NCBI GenBank assembly: GCA_026989405.1
Contig: JALSJL010000251.1
Coordinates: 1-17,064, forward strand
Reading direction: 5' to 3'
DNA: 17,064 nucleotides
From: Marinosulfonomonas sp.
GTDB lineage: Bacteria; Pseudomonadota; Alphaproteobacteria; Rhodobacterales; Rhodobacteraceae
Shown here: positions 1 through 6,209 of the stretch, piece after piece
Numbering within the stretch: the first letter of the stretch is position 1
Layout of the letters: each line of letters opens with the position of its first letter
Position numbers and translations under genes: made by a program
The notes under the pieces: generated by a model
What the model saw: only the letters and a program-made list of their open reading frames with translations
Database searches by the model: none
What the model was told of the DNA's origin: nothing

Positions 1-627
1 CGGGCACAGATCAATGATGTTGCCTTGCAGGTTGCTGTCGATCGTGGCGCCAAGATAGGTCGTGATCTCGGCATCCTCGCCGCGCCCCGTCTGACCCATG
101 ACCAGCACGCCCGCGACTTCCGAGGTAAAGCGCACGCAGCGTGTGCAGCTGATGCAGCGCGTCATGGTCGTGGCCACCAGCGGGCCCAGCTCAAGATCTT
201 CCGATGCGCGCTTGGGCTCGCGGTAACGCGAGAAATCGACCCCATAGGCCATTGCCTGATCCTGCAGGTCGCATTCGCCACCCTGATCGCAGATCGGGCA
301 GTCAAGCGGGTGGTTGATCAGCAGAAATTCCATCACCCCTTCGCGGGCCTTTTTGACCATCGGCGACCGGGTGTTCACCACCGGCGGCTGCCCTTCCGGG
401 CCCGGGCGCAGATCGCGCACCTGCATCGCGCAACTTGCGGCGGGTTTGGGCGGTCCGCCGACCACTTCGACCAGGCACATGCGGCAGTTGCCGGCGATCG
501 AAAGACGTTCATGGTAGCAAAAACGGGGGATCTCGATGCCGGCCTGTTCGCAGGCCTGGATCAGCGTCATGGCGCCCGGCACCTCAATTTCGATCCCGTC
601 GATCACGATCTTGCGCAAGTCGGTCAT
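1..627 (-). CDS. nuoG: NADH-quinone oxidoreductase subunit G, N-terminal part (cut by window edge)
   Basis: This is the large iron-sulfur subunit of the peripheral arm of complex I, which passes electrons from the NuoE/F module toward NuoB/I and quinone on the cytoplasmic side. Only the first 209 codons are present; the frame stays open to base 1, so the C-terminal part lies outside the window. The ligands are all visible: the 2Fe-2S set C37, C48, C51, C66; the H106-x3-C110-x2-C113-x5-C119 4Fe-4S motif; and C158, C161, C164 with C208 for the next 4Fe-4S cluster. The ATG at 627-625 overlaps the TGA of the upstream lipoprotein gene (ATGA), so translation is probably coupled. The molybdopterin-oxidoreductase-like domain expected further on cannot be judged. 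Identification is secure from the cluster pattern and from position after nuoF. Confidence 0.96.
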   Translation of the reverse strand, partial: MTDLRKIVIDGIEIEVPGAMTLIQACEQAGIEIPRFCYHERLSIAGNCRMCLVEVVGGPPKPAASCAMQVRDLRPGPEGQPPVVNTRSPMVKKAREGVMEFLLINHPLDCPICDQGGECDLQDQAMAYGVDFSRYREPKRASEDLELGPLVATTMTRCISCTRCVRFTSEVAGVLVMGQTGRGEDAEITTYLGATIDSNLQGNIIDLCP

Positions 628-950
628 TTACAGGTTCCATCCACTTTCCACGCGCTCCTGATCAAGCCAGGCGGGCGGTGTGTGATTGCAGTGATTTTCG
701 GGCTCGTGCCGCCCATGTTGCGCTGGCAGTGCAGGCGCGCCTTGTCAGTCGCCAACGCCAGAGCACGCTCTCGCGGCAAGGCCGACGGTTCGACGAATAC
801 CGAAAAGTCGTGTGAATCTTCAAGGAAGATCAGCGTCGTCTTCGGAGCCGCGACCGTGGCCGCCGGCCCCGGGGCCGGAAACGGGCGGGACGCGACGCAG
901 CCGCCTAGCGCCACAAGGCCCGCCAAAAGAATGATACCCGGTTTCATCAT
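624..950 (-). CDS. Small predicted lipoprotein of the nuo operon, unknown function
   Basis: A 108-residue protein that I do not recognise as a named family. It starts MMKPGIILLAGLVALGGC, a short lipoprotein signal peptide with lipobox L-G-G-C and acceptor Cys18, so the mature protein should be lipid-anchored at the periplasmic face of a membrane. A Pro/Ala-rich spacer (about residues 20-40) follows, then a compact domain containing FLEDSHDFSVFVEPS and two further cysteines, one in the middle and one two residues from the end, which could form a disulfide. The start is chosen at 950 because it gives the signal peptide and overlaps the preceding stop by ATGA; the longer in-frame upstream extension is antisense-type filler. 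Its stop overlaps the nuoG ATG in the same way, so it is cotranscribed with complex I. A role in complex I is not shown. Confidence 0.75.
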   Translation of the reverse strand: MMKPGIILLAGLVALGGCVASRPFPAPGPAATVAAPKTTLIFLEDSHDFSVFVEPSALPRERALALATDKARLHCQRNMGGTSPKITAITHRPPGLIRSAWKVDGTCK

Positions 951-1399
951 TTCCACGACCACAGCAATTGTCCGGTCAGCGTGCCGGCAGCAATTTCGGC
1001 GCGCCCAAGTCTGCAATAAGTGTCTTTGTCGCCTTCCACAACGCCATTTTCCAACATGTAGGCCCGCGCCAGTGAAATTATCCGCGCCTTGTGCTCGGGC
1101 GATTTCAGAAATGCCTCGATTTCCGCTTTGGAGTAGCCTTTCGACAAGGCATACCGCTCCAACTCCTTGGCCTTGTTCAAGGCAACGATGAAACGTGCGT
1201 GAATGGAAGGGCAAGTCCGCCGAATGCCCTCGCCCACCATCGCCGCGACGAGTGATCTGGTTATGTGGGGGTCCTGGCTGATCGGCACCTTCGCCTGCGC
1301 CGGAAACACGGAAGCCGCAAGAAACATGCCCGCAGCCAGCATTGCCGGCAGTGGGCTGGCAAATCTGGCGACGCCGGAATTCTGATTGGTTGTTCTCAT
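947..1399 (-). CDS. Secreted DUF5333-like protein of the nuo operon
   Basis: A 150-residue predicted periplasmic protein. Residues 1-43 form a Sec signal peptide (basic N-region, hydrophobic run AMLAAGMFLAASVF, cleavage after PAQA). The mature part is mostly helical and has two cysteines: one in TCPSIHAR and one near the C-terminus in YCRLGRAEIAAG. From memory this layout (C-x-x-I-x-A-R, a G-Y-S-x-A-E-I-x-A-F-L helix start, then C-x-x-G-R-A-E-I) matches the DUF5333 family found beside nuo genes in Rhodobacterales; the function of that family is unknown. The upstream protein at 1649-2056 appears to be a diverged paralog. The ATG at 1399 is preferred over a TTG at 1423 because it follows a GTAAGG ribosome-binding-like sequence and leaves a normal signal peptide. 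The stop overlaps the lipoprotein start (ATGA). Confidence 0.8.
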   Translation of the reverse strand: MRTTNQNSGVARFASPLPAMLAAGMFLAASVFPAQAKVPISQDPHITRSLVAAMVGEGIRRTCPSIHARFIVALNKAKELERYALSKGYSKAEIEAFLKSPEHKARIISLARAYMLENGVVEGDKDTYCRLGRAEIAAGTLTGQLLWSWK

Positions 1400-1447
1400 C
1401 TGCCTTACTCCGCCGGGCGGCAACTTTCGATGCCCCCGATCTTTAGT

Positions 1448-1467
1448 GGCGCCAATCGCCTGGCGCC
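1448..1467. repeat. Perfect 7-bp inverted repeat in the 249-base gap between the two DUF5333-like genes
   Basis: The gap 1400-1648 is the longest stretch without a convincing gene in the window. Within it GGCGCCA and TGGCGCC form a perfect 7-bp stem with a 6-base loop. No U-run follows on the minus strand, so a classical intrinsic terminator is not supported; it may be an mRNA processing or stability element. No clear promoter was seen on the minus strand of the gap. A 67-codon frame (1443-1646) exists there but lacks a Shine-Dalgarno sequence and coding character. Confidence 0.45.
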
Positions 1468-1648
1468 GCGTTCCCCAGCTTTTTCGTGATGATTGCCGCA
1501 GGTGCTGCGACCGGCCCGGTTTGTCCAGGTCTCATGGCCCGGCCAGCCGGCCAAAGGCGCATGTTTGAAGCGTAACCTGCCCCATCCGCAGGGCATGCGC
1601 CAATAACGCTGCCGTGAACAGGCCGGCGCTGCTGCATGATGACCATCG

Positions 1649-2056
1649 CTAGCGGATGCGCATCAGGTCGGCGACGGCATCGTTTTCCCTGGCCTCGGCG
1701 CGGATGGCAGCACATAGCGCCTCATCACCCTGGGCGGCAACACCGTGGCGCTCGCGAAGGTCCTTTTCCCGCCTGGCAATCTCGGCCAGAGCGGCTTCGC
1801 CTTGCAGATGCTCCACCGCATCCTGCACGCTGATGCCTTCTTTCATGAGCTTCTGGTATAGCGCCAGAACGTGTTTTTCCACGCGTTTGCTGCGCGCCTT
1901 GATGCCCTGGCATTTCTGGTCGGCCGTGGCTGCCATCGTGACCTCGGCGACCATGTCATAGGCATAGTCCGGCAGCATATCGACCTTGGCCAGCGCGGGC
2001 ACCGCAATCAGGGCCGCCGCCGTGGCCATCCATGCCAGTTTTCTTGTCACAATCAT
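1649..2056 (-). CDS. Secreted two-cysteine protein, diverged DUF5333-like paralog
   Basis: A 135-residue protein of unknown function. Residues 1-23 are a Sec signal peptide (MIVTRKLAW..., hydrophobic core, cleavage after VPALA). The mature sequence is charged and helical, with two cysteines at the same relative places as in the protein encoded at 947-1399: KCQGIKAR corresponds to TCPSIHAR, and LCAAIRAEA corresponds to YCRLGRAEI; both mature parts also begin AKV and have a G-[IY]-S turn in the middle. I infer common ancestry with that gene, but similarity is low and the family assignment is tentative. The ATG at 2056 has GGAGG five bases upstream and overlaps the stop of the small membrane protein gene (ATGA). 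The C-terminus ends in LMRIR. The location implies a periplasmic product expressed with complex I. Confidence 0.72.
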   Translation of the reverse strand: MIVTRKLAWMATAAALIAVPALAKVDMLPDYAYDMVAEVTMAATADQKCQGIKARSKRVEKHVLALYQKLMKEGISVQDAVEHLQGEAALAEIARREKDLRERHGVAAQGDEALCAAIRAEARENDAVADLMRIR

Positions 2057-2292
2057 CGACGCCTCCGTTCGCGAAACGGCGAGATGCCGTCCCTTGCCTT
2101 GCGCAGAAACGCGAACACCATCACGGTGCCCACGAATACCAGCCCTGCAATACTTAGGTATATCCAGCGCGATGCCAACCCACTGTCAATCGCCATATGC
2201 GCATACCACGCCGGTAGGAAAGAAACCGCCGCTGCAAGAAGGGCCGCGATCAGGCTGAGCAGGCTGTCCCACAGTCGGCGAAGGGATTTCAT
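2053..2292 (-). CDS. Small two-helix membrane protein of the nuo operon, unknown function
   Basis: A 79-residue protein that I do not recognise. It has a basic N-terminus (MKSLRRLW), a hydrophobic segment at about residues 10-30 (LLSLIAALLAAAVSFLPAW), a short polar loop, a second hydrophobic segment at about 44-62 (WIYLSIAGLVFVGTVMVFAF), and a strongly basic tail ending RERRRR. Both termini should be cytoplasmic by the positive-inside rule. It starts 92 bases after the nuoF stop, an unusually long spacing for this operon, and its TGA overlaps the start of the secreted protein gene at 2056. Any function in complex I assembly is speculation; it could equally be an unrelated cotranscribed gene. 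Confidence 0.65.
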   Translation of the reverse strand: MKSLRRLWDSLLSLIAALLAAAVSFLPAWYAHMAIDSGLASRWIYLSIAGLVFVGTVMVFAFLRKARDGISPFRERRRR

Positions 2293-2304
2293 GGTGTGCG
2301 ACCC

Positions 2305-2332
2305 GTTTCCGAAGAAGAGGCTTCCCGGAAAC
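2305..2332. repeat. Imperfect inverted repeat between nuoF and the next gene
   Basis: In the 92-base gap after the nuoF stop, GTTTCCG (2305-2311) pairs with CGGAAAC (2326-2332), and an inner AAG/CTT pairing (2312-2314 with 2321-2323) extends the stem across two unpaired C bases. No U-run follows on the minus strand, so this is at best a weak terminator, attenuator or processing site between nuoF and the downstream genes. Confidence 0.35.
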
Positions 2333-2384
2333 CGAGTGCTGGCCGCAAGACCCGCGGAAGACAGACCGGTTGTGGCACGCCGGA

Positions 2385-3680
2385 CTATTCCGCCGCAACC
2401 GCGCTGCTGCGGCCGGCCTTGCGCGCCCTGATCCGGTCTTCGATCTCATCGCGGAAATGGCGCACCAGCCCCTGGATCGGCCAGGCCGCCGCATCGCCCA
2501 GGGCGCAGATGGTGTGGCCCTCGACCTGCTTGGTCACGTCGATCAGCATGTCGATCTCCTCGATCTCGGCGTCGCCGGTCACCAGCCGGTCCATCACGCG
2601 CATCATCCAGCCGGTGCCCTCGCGGCAGGGCGTGCACTGACCGCAGCTTTCGTGCTTGTAGAACGCGCTCAGGCGCCAGATCGCCTTGATGACGTCGGTC
2701 GATTGATCCATCACGATCACGGCTGCCGTGCCCAGACCCGACTGCTGCTCGCGCAGCCAGTCGAAATCCATGATCGCCTCGCGGGCAATGTTGCCCGGCA
2801 AGAGCGGCACCGACGAGCCGCCCGGGATCACGGCCTTGAGGTTGTCCCAGCCGCCGCGGATACCGCCGCAGTGCTTTTCGATCAGTTCTTCGAAGGGGAT
2901 CGACATGGCCTCTTCGACGACACAGGGGTTGTTCACATGGCCCGAGATCGCAAACAGCTTGGTGCCCGCATTGTTGGGGCGACCAAAGCCCGCAAACCAT
3001 TCCGCCCCACGGCGCAGAATGGTCGGCACGACGGCGATGCTTTCGACGTTGTTCACGGTGGTCGGACAGCCATAAAGGCCCGCCCCCGCCGGAAACGGCG
3101 GCTTCATCCGCGGCATGCCCTTCTTGCCCTCGAGGCTTTCCAGCAGCGCGGTTTCCTCGCCGCAGATATAGGCGCCTGCCCCGTGGTGCAGGAACAGGTC
3201 GAAATCCCAGCCGGACCTGGCGGCGTTCTTGCCCAACAGTCCCGCGTCGTAGCATTCGTCGATGGCCGCCTGCAACGCCTCGCGCTCTCGGATATATTCG
3301 CCGCGCAGGTAGATATAACAGGTATGGGCGTTCATCGCGAAGCTGGCGATCAGCGCGCCTTCGATCAGCGTGTGCGGATCGTGGCGCATGATCTCGCGGT
3401 CCTTGCAGGTGCCCGGCTCCGACTCATCCGCGTTGATCACGAGGTATGCCGGGCGACCGTCGCTTTCCTTGGGCATGAAGGACCATTTCAGACCGGTCGG
3501 AAAGCCGGCCCCGCCGCGTCCGCGCAGACCCGAGGCCTTCATCTGCTCGATGATCCAGTCGCGGCCCTTCTTGATGATCCCGGCGGTGCCATCCCAATGG
3601 CCGCGCTTTTTCGCGCCGGCAAGACTACGGTCGTGCATGCCATAGAGGTTGGTGAAGATCCGGTCCTGATCCTTGAGCAT
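2385..3680 (-). CDS. nuoF: NADH-quinone oxidoreductase subunit F (NADH-binding, FMN, 4Fe-4S)
   Basis: The 431-residue NADH dehydrogenase subunit of complex I: it oxidises NADH with bound FMN and hands electrons to its 4Fe-4S cluster, working with NuoE at the tip of the cytoplasmic arm. Visible motifs are the glycine-rich nucleotide/FMN site GLRGRGGAGFPTGLKW (residues 51-66), the GAGAYICGEETALLESLEG segment (about 167-185), and cluster ligands C346, C349, C352 (ESCGQCTPCREG) with C392. The length is what I expect for alphaproteobacterial NuoF. The start at 3680 (MLKDQDRIF) has AGGA eight bases upstream, overlapping the stop of the DUF5337-like gene; an in-frame codon at 3710 would add residues overlapping that gene and is not needed. 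No missing residue or truncation was seen. Confidence 0.97.
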   Translation of the reverse strand: MLKDQDRIFTNLYGMHDRSLAGAKKRGHWDGTAGIIKKGRDWIIEQMKASGLRGRGGAGFPTGLKWSFMPKESDGRPAYLVINADESEPGTCKDREIMRHDPHTLIEGALIASFAMNAHTCYIYLRGEYIREREALQAAIDECYDAGLLGKNAARSGWDFDLFLHHGAGAYICGEETALLESLEGKKGMPRMKPPFPAGAGLYGCPTTVNNVESIAVVPTILRRGAEWFAGFGRPNNAGTKLFAISGHVNNPCVVEEAMSIPFEELIEKHCGGIRGGWDNLKAVIPGGSSVPLLPGNIAREAIMDFDWLREQQSGLGTAAVIVMDQSTDVIKAIWRLSAFYKHESCGQCTPCREGTGWMMRVMDRLVTGDAEIEEIDMLIDVTKQVEGHTICALGDAAAWPIQGLVRHFRDEIEDRIRARKAGRSSAVAAE

Positions 3681-3690
3681 CTGCGTCTTC

Positions 3691-3909
3691 CTACATTTCC
3701 CGGCGCGCACGCCAGATCTGGTAAATCACAACCATTGACCAGAAAAATCCAGCCACGGCCATCAGGTCAAACAGGATGGCATAGCGGCCGGGAAGGCCAA
3801 GCTGCTTGCCAACATACTGGGCGCCAAGCCAGAGAATCATGGTGCCCGCAATGACGATGGCAACCATGCGTGTCTTGCGGGCGATCTTCTGATCCTTGTC
3901 GGAGTCCAC
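3691..3909 (-). CDS. DUF5337-like small membrane protein (GTG start)
   Basis: A 72-residue protein with a short charged N-terminus (DSDKDQKIARKTRM), a first membrane helix (about 15-33, MVAIVIAGTMILWLGAQYV), a second (about 43-65, YAILFDLMAVAGFFWSMVVIYQIW) and a basic end (RARREM). From memory this matches the DUF5337 proteins encoded just upstream of nuoF in Rhodobacterales; their function is unknown. The start is the GTG at 3909, because AGGGG lies eight bases before it and the longer frame overlaps the preceding gene; a second GTG at 3918 is the alternative. Its stop forms part of the nuoF ribosome binding site, so expression with nuoF is close. A tie to complex I rests on conserved neighbourhood only. 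Confidence 0.8.
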   Translation of the reverse strand: MDSDKDQKIARKTRMVAIVIAGTMILWLGAQYVGKQLGLPGRYAILFDLMAVAGFFWSMVVIYQIWRARREM

Positions 3910-3917
3910 CGTTTCCA

Positions 3918-3922
3918 CCCCT
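3918..3922 (-). promoter_or_regulatory. Ribosome binding site deciding the GTG start of the DUF5337-like gene
   Basis: AGGGG overlaps the TAG stop of the preceding helix-hairpin-helix gene and sits eight bases before the GTG at 3909. No ATG lies near in this frame, so this site is the main reason for choosing that start. Confidence 0.6.
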
Positions 3923-4721
3923 AGTAAACGCCGCCCTTCTTGACCTTCTTGGCAAACTCGGTCGTGCCACCCTTGGCCAGAACCTTGGCCTGCTTGACCC
4001 ATTCGTCGCGGCTTACACGGCCCTTGAAGCCTTCCAGGTTCTCGTCAACCCATTTTACTTCCCTGGCACGCCACGAGGCGATCTGGTCAAAATGGTAGAC
4101 ACCCATCTTGTTCAGCACCTTTTCCAGCTTCGGGCCGATGCCCTTGATCATCTTCAGATCATCCGGCTTGCCTTCGCGCGGAGCGCTGAGAAATTCGGGT
4201 TTTCCATCCGCGGCCACCGGCTTGCGCGCAGGTTTGCTGGCGGCCTTTTTGGCGGCGGGTTTGGCGGCGGGTTTGGTCGCAGGCTTCTTCTGTGTCGCCG
4301 CGCTGGATGCCGCTTTCTTTTTTGGCGCCGCCTTTTTCGCCGCAGGCTTGTCTGCAGGCTTTTTGGCGGGCTTTTCGGCCGGTTTCTCTACCGGCGCCGG
4401 CGCCGGCTTTTCGGCGGCCGGGGTCGACACGACAGCGGCTGCGGGAGCAGCGGCCTCGGCCTTGGCCGGTTCTGGCGAAGCAGCGGGCGCTGGCGCGGGT
4501 GCAGCGGCGGGCGAAGGCGCTGCAAGGCTTTCGTCTTCGCCACCGCTGTAAAAACCGATCCACAACAGGATCGCCACAAGAATGGCGATCAGAATCGCGA
4601 GCAGCAATGCAGGCCAGAACGCATAACTGGCCAGATATTTCAGCGCCAGGAACGCAAGGACACCGGCGACAATCGCCAGCCCCCAGACCTTGCCCGAATT
4701 GGTGTTGCTCTCAGAACTCAT
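3921..4721 (-). CDS. Membrane-anchored helix-hairpin-helix protein with Ala/Lys/Pro linker
   Basis: A 266-residue protein in three parts. Residues about 12-56 are two adjacent membrane helices. Residues about 62-185 are a low-complexity Ala/Pro then Ala/Lys/Pro linker, strongly basic in its second half. Residues 187-259 are a globular domain beginning DDLKMIKGIGPKLEKVLNK, with the GIGP helix-hairpin-helix signature, and ending with a conserved GFKGRVSRDEWVKQAKVLA stretch. The same domain is the C-terminal tail of the neighbouring NuoE (54 of 73 residues identical). From memory a related domain also extends ribosomal protein L21 in many alphaproteobacteria. Helix-hairpin-helix folds usually bind nucleic acid, but this type may mediate protein contacts. 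The soluble domain should face the cytoplasm. ATG at 4721 has GGAG about eight bases upstream; the gene starts 43 bases after nuoE. Function unknown. Confidence 0.85.
   Translation of the reverse strand: MSSESNTNSGKVWGLAIVAGVLAFLALKYLASYAFWPALLLAILIAILVAILLWIGFYSGGEDESLAAPSPAAAPAPAPAASPEPAKAEAAAPAAAVVSTPAAEKPAPAPVEKPAEKPAKKPADKPAAKKAAPKKKAASSAATQKKPATKPAAKPAAKKAASKPARKPVAADGKPEFLSAPREGKPDDLKMIKGIGPKLEKVLNKMGVYHFDQIASWRAREVKWVDENLEGFKGRVSRDEWVKQAKVLAKGGTTEFAKKVKKGGVY
3945..4163 (-). repeat. Helix-hairpin-helix domain, copy 1 (membrane-anchored protein)
   Basis: Codes for residues 187-259 of the membrane-anchored protein. It is a direct, same-strand duplicate of 4777-4995 in nuoE: 54 of 73 residues are identical with no gap, and the stretch around ENLEGFKGRVSRD is invariant at protein level and very similar at DNA level. 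This indicates duplication or continuing gene conversion between neighbours. Confidence 0.85.
4187..4536 (-). repeat. Low-complexity Ala/Lys/Pro-coding tract
   Basis: Short imperfect direct repeats (for example the GGCGGCGGGTTTGGCGGCGG unit on the plus strand near 4251) encode the Ala-Pro and Lys-Pro-Ala-Ala linker between the membrane helices and the C-terminal domain. Such tracts tend to vary in length between strains by slippage or unequal recombination. Confidence 0.7.
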
Positions 4722-4764
4722 GGACTTTCTCCCCGTTCTTGATTGTTACGCGATTCATACAGAC

Positions 4765-5838
4765 TCAATACTTAGCGCGTTTGGAAAATTCCGTCTCGCC
4801 GCCGTCGGCAAGGGTCCTGGCTTGTTCCACCCAGTTGTCGCGGCTGACACGTCCCTTGAAGCCCTCGAGGTTCTCGTCGACCCAGTTGACTTCATCCGAT
4901 GTCCATTTCGCAATCTGATCAAAGTGGAAAAACCCGAGCTTGTTCAGAAGCTTCTCGAGCTTCGGCCCGACCCCCTTTATCAGCTTCAGGTCATCGGCGC
5001 CGGACTTGCGCGCCGCTTTCAGGGCCCGCGGACGTTTGGGCTTGCCCGGTTTCCCGGCCGGTTTGGCAGCGGGTTTTCGCGCCGGTTTGCGTGCCGACGC
5101 CTGCGCGGGCTTTGCACTGGCTGGTGCACTGTCGCCCAGCCAGGGCGCGCGCAGCGCAGCCTCAGTTCCGTCAATCCGTTTCACCGTATCGCCCAGGTCC
5201 ACGGCCAGTTGCACCGATGCGTTGTATTGCGTGCGGCCGCTTTCGTATTCAGTCAGGCTGGTCAGGCCCGAAAGCGGTTCAGCGGCATAGCGACCATTTT
5301 GCGGCCCCGGCACCGGCACCTGGCCGGCGGCCAGCTCGTCGATGATCTCACCCAGCCGTTCGGCGGTCAGGTCTTCGTAATAATCCTTGCCGATCTGTGC
5401 CATCGGCGCATTCGAGCACGCCCCGAGGCATTCAACCTCTTCCCAACTGAACTTGCCGTCAGCTGACAACTGGTGCGGCTGCGCCGCAATCTTTTCACGA
5501 CACACCCCGATCAGGTCTTCGGCCCCGCAGATCATGCACGATGTCGTGCCACAAACCTGAACATGTGCAACACTGCCAACCGGCTGAAGCTGGAACATGA
5601 AATAAAAGGTCGCGACTTCCAGCACCCGGATATGGGCCATGCCAAGCATGTCGCCGATGTGCTCTATTGCAGGCCGGGTCAGCCAGCCTTCCTGTTCCTG
5701 GGCGCGCCAGAGCAGCGGAATGACTGCGCTGGCCTGGCGGCCTTCAGGATACTTGGTCAACTGCAGTTCCGCCCAGGCCTGGTTGGCCGGGGTAAAGGCA
5801 AAGCTCTCGGGCTGATCGGGATGAAGTCGGCGTAGCAT
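4765..5838 (-). CDS. nuoE: NADH-quinone oxidoreductase subunit E with C-terminal helix-hairpin-helix extension
   Basis: The 2Fe-2S subunit that partners NuoF in the NADH-oxidising module of complex I. Residues about 1-175 are the thioredoxin-fold NuoE domain, with cluster ligands C96, C101 (CGTTSC) and C137, C141 (ECLGAC). The 357-residue protein is much longer than a minimal NuoE (about 160-240 residues). Residues about 176-235 are an extra segment, 236-280 a basic Ala/Lys/Pro linker, and 282-354 a helix-hairpin-helix domain (DDLKLIKGVGPKLEKLLNK ...) nearly matching that of the next gene. From memory Rhodobacter NuoE proteins also carry a long tail while the Paracoccus one is shorter, so this is a lineage feature rather than a sequencing artefact. 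ATG at 5838 shares one base with the preceding stop (TGATG), indicating coupled translation. Confidence 0.95.
   Translation of the reverse strand: MLRRLHPDQPESFAFTPANQAWAELQLTKYPEGRQASAVIPLLWRAQEQEGWLTRPAIEHIGDMLGMAHIRVLEVATFYFMFQLQPVGSVAHVQVCGTTSCMICGAEDLIGVCREKIAAQPHQLSADGKFSWEEVECLGACSNAPMAQIGKDYYEDLTAERLGEIIDELAAGQVPVPGPQNGRYAAEPLSGLTSLTEYESGRTQYNASVQLAVDLGDTVKRIDGTEAALRAPWLGDSAPASAKPAQASARKPARKPAAKPAGKPGKPKRPRALKAARKSGADDLKLIKGVGPKLEKLLNKLGFFHFDQIAKWTSDEVNWVDENLEGFKGRVSRDNWVEQARTLADGGETEFSKRAKY
4777..4995 (-). repeat. Helix-hairpin-helix domain, copy 2 (NuoE tail)
   Basis: Codes for residues 282-354 of NuoE and is the partner of the direct repeat at 3945-4163. Differences are mostly conservative in the first half (L/M, V/I, F/V) and charge-changing in the last twenty residues. 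Confidence 0.85.
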
Positions 5839-6209
5839 CAGGCGGCTCCGGCATTGAGATGAACAAGCAGTGCGGCAATCGCGACCGTGGCCGAAAGCGC
5901 CGCTGAAAACACATGCTTGATGTATGGCTTGTTGTGGCGCGCATAGATCCAGGCGTCATGCGCCGCGCTGACACCCGTGGCCGTAAAGATAAAGGCGATC
6001 AGCCCCGGATCACCGTTGTAGATTGCGCCGGCCATGATCAGGGCCATTGCCAGATACCGGTTCGCCATGACTTCCGGCAGATTTTCCGTGTCATGGGTCG
6101 CAAATGTCAGGCCGCGCCTGGGTGCCCAGAGGAAGAGGACGGCCAGCCAGATGACGATCCCGGTCAGGAAAACCGCCAGCGCGGTTATATAGATCGGCAT
6201 GCCGCTCAT
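5838..6209 (-). CDS. Four-helix membrane protein between nuoD and nuoE, unknown function
   Basis: A 123-residue integral membrane protein. Hydrophobic segments lie at about residues 6-28 (ITALAVFLTGIVIWLAVLFL), 49-64 (YLAMALIMAGAIYNGD), 66-84 (GLIAFIFTATGVSAAHDAW) and 98-118. A soluble loop with THDTENLPEVMANR follows the first helix. It faintly resembles small four-helix families such as DUF4267, but I cannot confirm this. The ATG at 6209 overlaps the nuoD stop (ATGA) and its own stop shares a base with the nuoE start, so it is locked into complex I expression. It is not one of the 14 core subunits: NuoH, J, K, L, M and N are larger or have different motifs, and NuoA is present elsewhere in the window. 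Confidence 0.75.
   Translation of the reverse strand: MSGMPIYITALAVFLTGIVIWLAVLFLWAPRRGLTFATHDTENLPEVMANRYLAMALIMAGAIYNGDPGLIAFIFTATGVSAAHDAWIYARHNKPYIKHVFSAALSATVAIAALLVHLNAGAA

Noticed and set aside
25..1191. Plus-strand open frame of 388 codons over nuoG, the lipoprotein and the DUF5333-like gene
   Set aside because: It crosses three oppositely oriented genes and contains no recognisable protein features.
1443..1646. Minus-strand 67-codon frame starting just after the stop of the secreted paralog gene
   Set aside because: It has the right position for an operon gene, but there is no ribosome binding site, no hydrophobic or conserved segment, and mixed codon use with rare codons such as AGA and GGA.
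2370..3854. Plus-strand open frame of 494 codons opposite nuoF
   Set aside because: Mirror of nuoF, whose motifs and cluster ligands are complete on the other strand.
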